Positions 36,810 to 46,600 of a DNA stretch of 64,000 nt are shown here, one piece after another. Every line of letters starts with the position of its first letter. The stretch's first letter is position 1. The notes under the pieces are model-generated. The model searched no databases. It was not told the origin of the DNA and worked only from the letters and a program-made list of their open reading frames with translations. Position numbers and translations under genes: made by a program. Origin of the DNA: Pseudomonas sp. B21-015 (GTDB taxonomy: Bacteria; Pseudomonadota; Gammaproteobacteria; Pseudomonadales; Pseudomonadaceae); the NCBI RefSeq assembly GCF_024749285.1, contig NZ_CP087196.1, positions 2,604,001 through 2,668,000 of the forward strand, written 5' to 3'.

Positions 36810-38341
36810 TGTCACAAGCCCGCCCGATAGTCATCGATGCCAACTTTCTAAGCCCTGAGGACTTGGTGGCTGCCGCACGCAGTGGTTGTAGTTTGCGACT
36901 GGATTCAAGCGTGGTCGACAACATTGATCGTGCCCACCGCTTTGTGTTGGAGATAGCAGGGTCCGATGCTCTGCACTACGGGATCAATACCGGCTTTGGT
37001 TCGTTGTGCACGACTCATATCGACTCCGCCGACCTGTCCACGTTGCAGCACAACTTGCTCAAGTCTCACGCCTGTGGGGTAGGGCCGGCGGTTCCCGAGG
37101 AGGTCAGTCGCTTGGTCACCCTGATCAAGTTGCTGACGTTTCGCACGGGCAACAGCGGTGTGAGCCTGTCGACGGTCAATCGGATCGTCGATCTCTGGAA
37201 CCACGGTGTCGTAGGTGCCATTGCACAGAAAGGGACGGTCGGTGCCAGTGGCGATCTGGCTCCCTTGGCCCACTTGTTCTTGCCTCTGATCGGTCTGGGA
37301 GAGGTCTGGCATCGAGGGGTGCTGCGCCCTTCGAGCGAGGTCCTGCGCGAGATCGGCCTGCCGCCCTTGACGTTGCAACCTAAGGACGGCCTCTGTCTGA
37401 CAAATGGCGTGCAGTACCTCAATGCGTTGGGGGCGTTGGCCACGGTTCGGGCCAAACGCCTGGTGGCGCTGGCCGATCTGTGTGCGGCCATGAGCATGAT
37501 GGGGTTCAGCGCGGCTCGCAGCTTCATCGATCCGCAGATTCATAAGACCTGTCTGCATCCGGAGCGCTCGCAGGTGGCGCGGCATATCCGCACGCTGACC
37601 CAGGGCAGCAACCATGCGGATCTGGCGCATTGCAACCCGGCGATGGAGGATCCGTACTCCTTCCGCTGTGCGCCCCAGGTGCATGGTGCGGCGCGGCAGG
37701 TGGTCGGTTATCTGGAGACGGTCATCGGCAACGAATGCAACAGTGTTTCAGATAATCCATTGGTGTTTCCAGAGACCCGGCAAATTCTCACCTGCGGCAA
37801 TCTGCACGGACAGTCGACGGCGTTCGCACTGGACTTCGCGGCCATCGGGATCAGCGACCTGTCCGGCATTTCGGAGCGTCGGACTTACCAGTTGCTTTCC
37901 GGCCAAAATGGCTTGCCGGGCTTTCTGGTCGCCAAGCCGGGGCTCAACTCGGGCTTCATGGTTGTCCAGTACACCAGTGCCGCGTTGCTCAATGAAAACA
38001 AGGTGCTTTCCAATCCGGCGTCGGTCGATACGATTCCTACCTGTCACTTGCAGGAGGACCATGTGAGCATGGGCGGAACCTCGGCCTACAAGCTCGAAAC
38101 CATCCTCGACAACTGTGAAACCATCCTCGCCATCGAACTGATGACGGCATGTCAGGCCATCGACATGAATCCCGGCTTGCAACTGTCCGAGCGCGGGCGG
38201 GCGATTTATGCAGCGGTGCGCGAGGAGATCCCGTTCGTCACCGAGGATCAACTGATGGCGGACCTCATCAGCAAGTCTCGACGTCTGTGCCAGCACTCGA
38301 CGGTGATCGCCGGGCAACTGGCCGAGATGCAGCTGCAATGA
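36809..38341 (+). CDS. MIO-dependent aromatic amino acid/histidine ammonia-lyase or aminomutase
   Basis: The 510-residue protein is of HAL/PAL family length and carries the self-forming MIO cofactor triad Ala146-Ser147-Gly148 in GASGDLAPLAH. Other family segments are YGINTGFGSL (catalytic Tyr), NSVSDNPL, and QEDHVSMGG. The substrate-selecting pair after LQHNLLK is Ser-His, as in histidine ammonia-lyase and in tyrosine aminomutases, and not the Phe-Leu or His-Leu of PAL and TAL. Because it lies inside an NRPS operon (1-bp overlap upstream, 4-bp overlap downstream), a 2,3-aminomutase giving a beta-amino acid such as beta-tyrosine or beta-histidine is more likely than His catabolism. No hut genes are nearby. 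Lyase activity giving a cinnamate or urocanate is the alternative. Confidence 0.85.
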   Translation: MSQARPIVIDANFLSPEDLVAAARSGCSLRLDSSVVDNIDRAHRFVLEIAGSDALHYGINTGFGSLCTTHIDSADLSTLQHNLLKSHACGVGPAVPEEVSRLVTLIKLLTFRTGNSGVSLSTVNRIVDLWNHGVVGAIAQKGTVGASGDLAPLAHLFLPLIGLGEVWHRGVLRPSSEVLREIGLPPLTLQPKDGLCLTNGVQYLNALGALATVRAKRLVALADLCAAMSMMGFSAARSFIDPQIHKTCLHPERSQVARHIRTLTQGSNHADLAHCNPAMEDPYSFRCAPQVHGAARQVVGYLETVIGNECNSVSDNPLVFPETRQILTCGNLHGQSTAFALDFAAIGISDLSGISERRTYQLLSGQNGLPGFLVAKPGLNSGFMVVQYTSAALLNENKVLSNPASVDTIPTCHLQEDHVSMGGTSAYKLETILDNCETILAIELMTACQAIDMNPGLQLSERGRAIYAAVREEIPFVTEDQLMADLISKSRRLCQHSTVIAGQLAEMQLQ

Positions 38342-40641
38342 GCGAGGCCCACGAAGCGCAGGTATTGCAGGAGCGGGGGCCGGCCAGTTCAGTGCAAGAG
38401 GGGCTCTGGGTCGTGCAGTCGATCGGACGTGCCGGTAAGGCCTACCAGGAAGCGCTGGCACTGAAGCTGAACGGCACGCTGGATATCCCGCGTCTGGAAC
38501 GTGCGCTGGATCTGCTGGTGCAACGTCATCCGGGCTTGCGCACCTGCTTTGTCGCCGTTGCGCAGGGGCTTGAGCAACAGGTGTTGGCCATGAGCGGGCC
38601 GCGGCTGCAGGTTGAGTCGGTTGCCCCCGAGCAATTGCACGACTGGATGCAACGGCAACAGCAGTTGCCCTTCGACCTGTCTGCCGCGCCATTGTTTCGC
38701 GTTCGCCTGGCCCACCTGGGGCCGAACCGGCATGTGCTGCTGATCGTCGCCCATCACCTGATTGTCGATGGCTGGTCGCTGGGGGTGTTCGAACATGACC
38801 TGTCCGCGCTCTACGCGGCAGGAGCCTCGGCCCCCTTGCCTGAGTTGAACGCCTCGCCCATCAGTCATGCGCGTGCCGAAAGAGCACGGGTGGGTACGGC
38901 TGCGTGGGACGATGCGCAGCGCTTCTGGTCCCTGCAACTGGCGGGCAGCCCCCAGGTGACCAGTCAGAGCGGACCTCGATCGCTGACACAGGCATTGCAA
39001 CTGGATGGCCAGACGACCAAGGCGCTGCTGTCGGTTGCGCGGGCTCTGAAGGTCTCACCGTTCGCGTTGGGGTTCAGCGCATTCGCGGCATCCATGGCCA
39101 CCCTCACGGGGCGCGACGACCTGGTGCTGGCGACGGACTTCAGCGGTCGCACCGAGCCGGCCTATGAGCCTGTCATTGGCATGTTCGTCAATCAGATTCC
39201 ATTGCGCTGGCGAATGAACCCGGGTCTGAACGGTGTGAGCGCCGTGCAGCAGGCCCACCGTTTGAGCCTTGATGTGCTGGCGCACGCGCACCTGCCTTAC
39301 CCGTTGATTGTCGAAGCCAGCCAGCAGCCGGGTGGCCAGCTCTTTGAAGGTAAATTTGTCTTGCACAATATGCCGCGTCATCCCCTGCACCTGGAGGGGC
39401 TGGATGTCGAGGTGGCCGGGGTCCAGGGCACTGATCCGAAGTTCCCGGTATTGCTGGAGTTGTGGGAGCAGGGTGAGGGGTTGTGCGGGAGCGTCACCAT
39501 CGACCCGAGTCGCAGCAGGCTGGCTCCAGCACTCCTGGCCCAGCGTTTTTGCTCAATGCTGGATGGCATTCTCCGCTCGCCCGAAGCCCCTCTGGAGACG
39601 GTCCAGCCAACGGCGTCGCCCCCCACATTCGTGCCGTCGCGTCGGCGTGTCGATATGACTGCCGACCCGGTCAGTGTCACGTCGTCCCCGGCAGCCCCGC
39701 GTCCCACGCTGGTCGAGTGCCGGTCCGCAGATGTGGACCTGGCCCAGTGGGTGCACAGGGAGCGCATGGCGCTTGAGGCTCATCTGATTCGCAGCGGTGC
39801 CGTTCTGTTTCGGGGGTTCAACCTTGGCGGCAGCGGGATGTTCGCGCAGGTGGTGCAGCAGCTGGGCGGCGAACCATTGCCCTACCTGCAGCGCTCGACG
39901 CCCAGGACCGAAGTGGCGGCTGGTGTTTATACCTCCACCGAGTACCCGTCGGACCAGCCAATTTTTTTTCACAACGAAAACGCCTATGCCACGAGCTGGC
40001 CAGCACGTGTGTTTTTTTTCTGTGAAACCCCACCGCTCAAGGGTGGACGAACTCCGCTGGCCAACTGTCGGGCGGTTCTGGCCCTCTTGCCCGAGTCGAT
40101 CCGCGGTGCTTTTGAACGGCATGGGGTGATTTATCGCCGGCGGTTTCGACCCGGGCTTGGATTGAGTTGGCAGCAGGCGTTCGCGGTCGATGACCTGGAC
40201 ACCTTGCACAGTCGATACGCAGCACAAGGCTATAGGTTCTCCAAGGGCGCGCAGGATGAGTTGGTCGCCGATCTGGCGGTGCCCGCGGTGGTGACCCATC
40301 CCGATACCGGGGAGGCTGTCTGGTTCAATCACGCCGCGCTCTTTCACCCCGCGGCCTTGTCCGAAGCCTTGGGCGAGGTGGCGGCCAGGCTTGATGTGTC
40401 CCAGCTGCAGGCGGTGGAAACCTTGCTGGGGAATGGGCAGCCGATACCGGCCCAATGGATTGCCGAGATACGCCGCGCATACCTCGCGGCGTCGTTCTCC
40501 TTCGACTGGCAGAAGGATGACCTGTTGATGCTGGACAACCGTTTGACTGCTCATGGGCGGGAGCCTTTTACCGCGCCGCGCCGAATACTCGTGGCGATGA
40601 CGCAAGCGCAGCGACACGAACCATTGCCGAAGGAGTTTTAA
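38338..40641 (+). CDS. Condensation domain fused to a TauD/SyrP-type Fe(II)/2-oxoglutarate hydroxylase
   Basis: I take the ATG at 38338, which overlaps the MIO gene stop as ATGA; the longer frame upstream is inside that gene. The 767-residue protein has an active-looking condensation domain (VQEGLWVVQSIGRAGKAYQ, HHLIVDGWSLG near 141) and, after a linker at about 420-455, a TauD/TfdA domain. Its iron ligands are His545 and Glu547 in FHNEN and His739 in TAHGREP. The FHNEN-Y...WP...FF-C pattern is that of SyrP-like beta-hydroxylases acting on carrier-bound Asp, Asn or His. The gene directly precedes an NRPS whose first module has an Asn code behind a dead C-like domain. The fusion probably condenses at, and hydroxylates, that Asn. 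The C-hydroxylase fusion in this order is unusual in my experience. Confidence 0.87.
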   Translation: MSEAHEAQVLQERGPASSVQEGLWVVQSIGRAGKAYQEALALKLNGTLDIPRLERALDLLVQRHPGLRTCFVAVAQGLEQQVLAMSGPRLQVESVAPEQLHDWMQRQQQLPFDLSAAPLFRVRLAHLGPNRHVLLIVAHHLIVDGWSLGVFEHDLSALYAAGASAPLPELNASPISHARAERARVGTAAWDDAQRFWSLQLAGSPQVTSQSGPRSLTQALQLDGQTTKALLSVARALKVSPFALGFSAFAASMATLTGRDDLVLATDFSGRTEPAYEPVIGMFVNQIPLRWRMNPGLNGVSAVQQAHRLSLDVLAHAHLPYPLIVEASQQPGGQLFEGKFVLHNMPRHPLHLEGLDVEVAGVQGTDPKFPVLLELWEQGEGLCGSVTIDPSRSRLAPALLAQRFCSMLDGILRSPEAPLETVQPTASPPTFVPSRRRVDMTADPVSVTSSPAAPRPTLVECRSADVDLAQWVHRERMALEAHLIRSGAVLFRGFNLGGSGMFAQVVQQLGGEPLPYLQRSTPRTEVAAGVYTSTEYPSDQPIFFHNENAYATSWPARVFFFCETPPLKGGRTPLANCRAVLALLPESIRGAFERHGVIYRRRFRPGLGLSWQQAFAVDDLDTLHSRYAAQGYRFSKGAQDELVADLAVPAVVTHPDTGEAVWFNHAALFHPAALSEALGEVAARLDVSQLQAVETLLGNGQPIPAQWIAEIRRAYLAASFSFDWQKDDLLMLDNRLTAHGREPFTAPRRILVAMTQAQRHEPLPKEF

Positions 40642-40643
40642 TC

Positions 40644-43600
40644 ATGCACGAGCATACAGCTGCGGCTCCCCACCAAGTCTTCGAATGGGCGGGCGATAGC
40701 ATCGCAGGGCCTCGTATAAGTGTGTGTCGACTCGAAGTCGATTCCAGCGTCGGACTCGAGCGCCTGCATGCAGCGCTCGGCAACGTCTGGCAGCGTCACG
40801 AGGCCCTGCGCAGCCGGTTGCTGGTCCCTGAGACCCGGCGTCAACCAGTGGTGGAGCTGGTTGAGTCCGCGCCTCCGTTGATTCGGGTTTTAGCGCAGGC
40901 AGCCGACCCGCTGTCCGCTGAGACGACTCTGGCGACCAGCCTGCTGCACATGCCGTCGGTGAGTGATGACTGGCTGGGCGATATCGTTATCGTGCCGGCT
41001 GCCGTCGGGCCGACGTTGGTGGCTTTGCGCCATAGGGCGGTGTTGGTCGATCCGGAAAGCTGGGTACTGCTGTGTCAAGAGCTGGCCGCTGAAATACAAG
41101 GGTTGCCATGTGCGACACGGCTGGACTTTTGCGAAGTGGCCGGCTGGCTCGAAAGCCAATGCCCGACGCCTGCGGAGCCAATCGCCGAGACCAGCGCCTG
41201 GGCCCAGGTGGCCGAGGACCCGGCCGGTTCGGTAGCGGCTCAGGATAGTGAGCGGGTCGATCGCGTAGTGTGCCTGGCAGCCTTTACCGCCGTCCTTGCG
41301 CGCTTTCGCGTCGATGGCGCGCCGGTCATGGCTGTCTCCAGGTCCATCAGGGCGATCATCGGAGACAACGCCGGTGTCGGTGCTTACCGCGTCGCCGCGC
41401 AGGTTGCTGTCTCGGCAGACCCGCAGATGTCCTTGTCGGCGCTGGTGGCTGCCTTGCAGAGCGATACTGCCTTGGATCGGACCCCACCACTGGCCGCGAT
41501 GCCAAGGCTTGCGGATGCGAGCCTGGCCTGGATCGATACGCCGCAGGCGACGATGGGCCCATTGACACTTGTGGGAATTGAATGGATGCCCGGCGCCGTG
41601 CCACTGGCACTGACCTGCCACCGCCTGGGTAGCAGTTTGCAGGTTCGGCTCTATCACGATCCCCGAGTGATCGATACCGCGACCGCAGAAGCGCTGCGCC
41701 TCGCATTTGCCTGTGGGCTACAGGCCGCTCTGCAAGCGCCCGACACCCTGATCGATGACCTGCCGCTGACGTTGCCGCAGGCCGCCGTATTGACCTCCCG
41801 TGGCCCCCGGGCCGAGGGATGGCAGCGCCCCTTCCTGAGCCTGTTCGAAGACATCGTCGACCAGGATCCGTCAGCCATCGCTATCGAGCGCATTGGCACG
41901 CAGACGGTTCTGAGTTATCGCGAGCTGGACCACTACGCTCGACGTATCGCCAGTGACCTGAAGCAGCGCGGGGTAGGCCGCGGGGATGTGGTGGCGGTGG
42001 TTCTGCCGCGCAGTATCGATTTTGTCGCGGCAATCCTGGGCGTGCTCAAATGCGCAGCGGTGTTCATGCCGATCGCACCCTCTATGCCTGCGCCGCGCCT
42101 GAACGCATTGCTGGCCGGGGCCGGGGCGGTAGTGGCGCTGGGGGCCGCCCAGACCCTTGCCAATAAGCAAGACGACAGCTGCGACTGGATCGACATGGCG
42201 CGGATCGGCCATGACGACCGGTCTTTCCCCCGTGATCCGGTTGATCCGGAAGATATCGCCTACATCTTGCACACTTCCGGTTCCAGCGGCTTGCCCAAGC
42301 CGGTTGAGCTGACTCAAGGAGGGTTATCGAACTACTTGTTGTATGCAGCGCGGCACTATGCCTTGGCCGAGGGGCGCGGAGCGATCGTGCAGTCGCCGGT
42401 TACCTTCGACTTGACGCTGACGGCTCTGTTGGGGCCGCTGGTGGTGGGGCAACGCTTGTTGCTGGTCGAGGAAAGCGAAAACGGACACGGGACGGGCTCA
42501 GAGGTTGAGCAGGTCTGTGCGTTGCTGCGTCGCGGAGACGCCACCTTGCTCAAGGCCACGCCGTCCTATCTGCGCCTGCTCAACACTCTGTTTGCGGCCG
42601 AGTCGCTGTCTGGAGCGGTCAGGGTGCTGGTGGTGGGTGGGGAGGCGTTGCCTTTTCCGGTCATCGAACCTTGGCTCAACGGTCCTCGCCCTGCTCGCGT
42701 GTTCAATGAGTATGGTCCGACCGAAACGGTGGTCGGCTGTGCCTGGGCACAGATCACAGGCCTTTGGCCCGAAGGCGCGCCGGCGCCCATCGGCGGGGCC
42801 ATTGATAATGTGCATTTGAGTGTGCGCGATCGTCAGTGCCGAGTGCTTCCGGTGGGGGCCATCGGCGAAATCTGTGTCACCGGCAGGGGCGTCGGGCGTG
42901 GCTATCGCGGCCGTGAGGAAGAGACCGCCCTGCGCTTTGTCTCCACCCCCGAGGAGCCGGGAAGGTTGTATCGAACCGGCGACCGGGGCCGGATGCGATT
43001 CGATGGCACGCTGGACTATCTCGGGCGTCTGGATGATCAGCTCAAGCTCAATGGCATTCGCATCGAGCCCGGAGAGATCGAGCGTTGCCTGGAGTCGGCA
43101 GTGGGCGTCAAGTCGGCGGCGGTGGTCAAGTCCGGCGTCGATGGCGGTATCGAAACCCTCACCGCATTTGTCAGTGTCGATGGTGTTGCAGCAATCGAGC
43201 CGCAAGCCCTGCGTGAATATGTCCGTGGCGTGCTTCCCGCCGCGTTGGTCCCTGCCCGTATTGCGGTGCTGGCGGCGTTGCCGCTCACTACAAATGGCAA
43301 GATCGACCGTAACGTTCTGACCCTTCAGGCTAGCCAGATGGTGGCGCTGCCCAACGTTGCGCCACCAGAGCCCGCGGCCTCGGCGCTGGAGCACGCGCTG
43401 TTGGCTGTTGTCACGCAAGTACTGGGCTGTGCCCGTATCGGCGTGACCGATGACCTGTTCGATCGGGGTGCGGACTCCATCCGCTCGATCTCCATCGTTG
43501 GCCTGGCTGCACGCGAAGGTATCCATTTCAGCGTCGCCGATGTCTTTGAACGCCGCAGCATCAGGTCGCTGGCCCAGGTCGCCAGTGCGGCCGGCAGCGC

Positions 43601-46600
43601 CGCTGCCGGCATCGAACCTTTTGCCCTCCTGCAGGCGCAGGATCGCCAAGCATTGCCAGTGGGCATCGCGGATGCCTATCCGATCAGTCAGCTCCAGGCC
43701 GCGATGATTTTTCATTACGAGCTGGAGCGCGATAACGCGGTCTACCTCGACGTCTTCAGCTACCGACTGAAGTTTTCCCCCAATCTTGATGTCCTGCGTC
43801 AGGCGGCGCGCTTGCTGGTCACTCGTCATGAGACCTTGCGCACCACCTTCGCCATTGCCGGCTACAGCGAGCCTCTCCAATTGGTACACGAGCAGGGAAT
43901 GGATATCCTGGACATCGAGCACCTTGGCGGTCTGGATGACAACGTGCAGCAGGCACGCATCGTCAGCGCTTTCGACGAAGAAAAAGCCCGTTCCTTCGAC
44001 ATCGAAAAATTGCCCCTGGTGCGCTTGCGCGTGCAATGCCTGGCCCCGGACAGCGTGCAACTGACGATGAGTTTTCACCACGCGATCATCGATGGCTGGA
44101 GCGATGTCAGTTTGCTGATGGAGCTGTTCGGCCTGTACCGGGCGTTGCTGGACAACCAGGTGCTGCCGCCAGCGCCTACGACCCGCTATGCCGACTACAT
44201 CGCTCTGGAACAACAAGCGGTCGCTTGCGCCTCGACGCGTGATTTCTGGCGACGCTATCTGCAGGACGCGCCATCGGGACTCTTGGGCCAGCCAGTGCGT
44301 GTTCCAGGTGAGGGGAGTGGGGTCGAGATCATTCCCGTCGCCATCTCGCAGGAGCATGCGGTGCTTCTGCGCGGGATCAGCGCCACCCACTCCCTGCCGC
44401 TGAAAAGCCTGTTGTTCGCCGTGCATTTGAAGGTGCTCAGTCAGATGAACTGCCAGGCGGACTGCCTGACGTCCATGGTCATGACCGGGCGTCCCGAGCA
44501 TGTCGATGGAGAAAAACTGGTCGGGCTGTTCATCAACAGCGTGCCGATCCGGGCCAGGGTAGAGCCCGGTTCCTGGGTGGACCTTGGGCGAGTGGCGCTG
44601 GAGGCCGAAGGCGAGGTACTACCTTATCGCCGCCTGCCGCTGGCACAGATCCAGAACATCAACGCGGGCGCCAGGTTGTCCGATACGCTGTTTTACTTCA
44701 CCCACTACCACATTGCTTCCGACCTTGAGAGTCTGGGAGTCAAGTTGCTGGAACTGAAAGCTCATGAGGCCTCTAGCTTCAAATTAGTGGCCAACTTCTC
44801 GGTCGATCCGTTCGATGACAGCATTAAGTTGACGCTGGCCATCAAAGGCAATGTGCTGTCCCGCGCGGACCGCGTGCGCCTGACCGCGCTCTACGGGGCG
44901 GCGCTCGCGGCCCTGGTCGACGACCCGCTGGCGACTCATGATGTGGTTCCACTGCCTGCGGGCGATGAGCTCCGGTCGATCGAACCGGCGTTTGATAACA
45001 AGACAGTCGTCGACAGTATTCGCAGGGTTATCGCCAGTGTCCCTGCCGCCAATGCCGTTATTTGTGGCAACCGTTCGTTGAGCTATGCCGAGTTGGGGAT
45101 GCTTGGTGAGCGTGCGAGCACGAGGATTCGCGAACGGGTGTGCGCAGCGGGGCGCGTGGCGGTCCTGGCGGCGAGGTCGGAACGTTACATCGCTGCGCTG
45201 GTCGGGATTTTCGCTGCGGGGGCCATCTATGTGCCTCTGGACCCTGCGCACCCGATGGCGCGTCGCCAGGCGATTTTACGCGATGCCCAGCCCGGCCTGA
45301 TCATCACCGATGATCCGGCCTCGGTGGAGGGCTGGCCCCATGTGACTCTGGATGAGTTGCTGGCGCCGACGGATAGCCGAGTGTCGACAGCTTTCGACCC
45401 GCGTCCCGAGGACGCCGCGTACCTGCTGTACACCTCGGGTTCGACGGGCAACCCCAAAGGCGTCCTGGTCTCCCACAAAGCCCTGGCGAGTCTGTTCGCG
45501 GCAATGACCCATCGTCTTGGGGATGAGCAGGGCGGGATATGGCTGTCTCTGACCTCGGCCGGTTTTGATATTTCACTGTTGGAGCTGCTGTATCCCCTGG
45601 TGCGCGAGGGGACCATCGTGGTCCATGAAGGGCCGCAGGCGTTGCTGCCGTTACATCGCGCACCGGTCGAGCCAGTGGTGAACTTCAGTCTGTTTTTCTT
45701 TGCCAGTCAGACAGGGCCCGAGGCCTATGAGTTGATGCTGGAAGCGGCTCGTCGAGCCGACAAGCTCGGCTTCCATGCCATCTGGACGCCGGAACGCCAT
45801 TTCCATCCGTTTGGTGGTCCATTCCCCAATCCGGCTGTCAGCAGCGCGGCCTTGGCTGTCGCCACTGAAAATCTGCAAATCAGGGCCGGCTCATTGGTGT
45901 TGCCTCTGCATGATCCCGTGCGGGTCGCTGAAGACTGGGCGATGGTCGATGTCCTGTCAGGCGGGCGGGCAGGTATCGCGATTGCCACGGGTTGGGACCA
46001 GAACGATTTTCTCCTGGCACACGGAGGACCGCAGAATTTCCAGCATCGGCGAGAAATCACGTTGGCGGCCGTCAACACTTTACGCGCGTTGTGGCAAGGG
46101 CAGATGGTAACCCTGGATCGTGGGACGGGTGAGCAGATGATTTCGACCTTCCCGCAACCCGTTCAAGGCCAGATACCGCTATGGCTATCGGCTTCGAGTG
46201 CGGGCGAGACATTCGAGACCGCCGGGCAAATAGGAACGGGTGTGCTGACTCATCTGTTGGCCCAGGATGTGGCTGCGTTGCAGAACAATATCCAGCGTTA
46301 TCGCCGTGCCGGTGGTACGCAGGGCACGGTCAGTCTGATGTTGCATACTTTTGTGGCGGCGACTCGGACCGAGGCCGAGGAGATTGCCAGTGGACCTCTC
46401 AAGCACTACCTGATGTCATCCGTGGACTTGGCTCGTTCAGTGTTTGGACAGACGGTGAATACCGGCATTGAAGACGATCTGGATTATCTGGTCGATCGGG
46501 GGCTTGAGCGCTACATGCAGAGCGCCAGCCTGATCGGCAGCGTGCAGGACTGCGTCGAGCGTGCGCGTGGCTTGATGAACATCGGCGTAAACGAGTTTGC

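Noticed and set aside
38149..38337. An upstream extension of the C-TauD reading frame
   Set aside because: It lies inside the MIO enzyme gene in another frame; the ATG at 38338 overlapping the stop is the natural start.
36809..38341. Assignment as catabolic histidine ammonia-lyase HutH
   Set aside because: Motifs allow it, but there are no hut genes around and the gene is translationally linked to NRPS genes on both sides.
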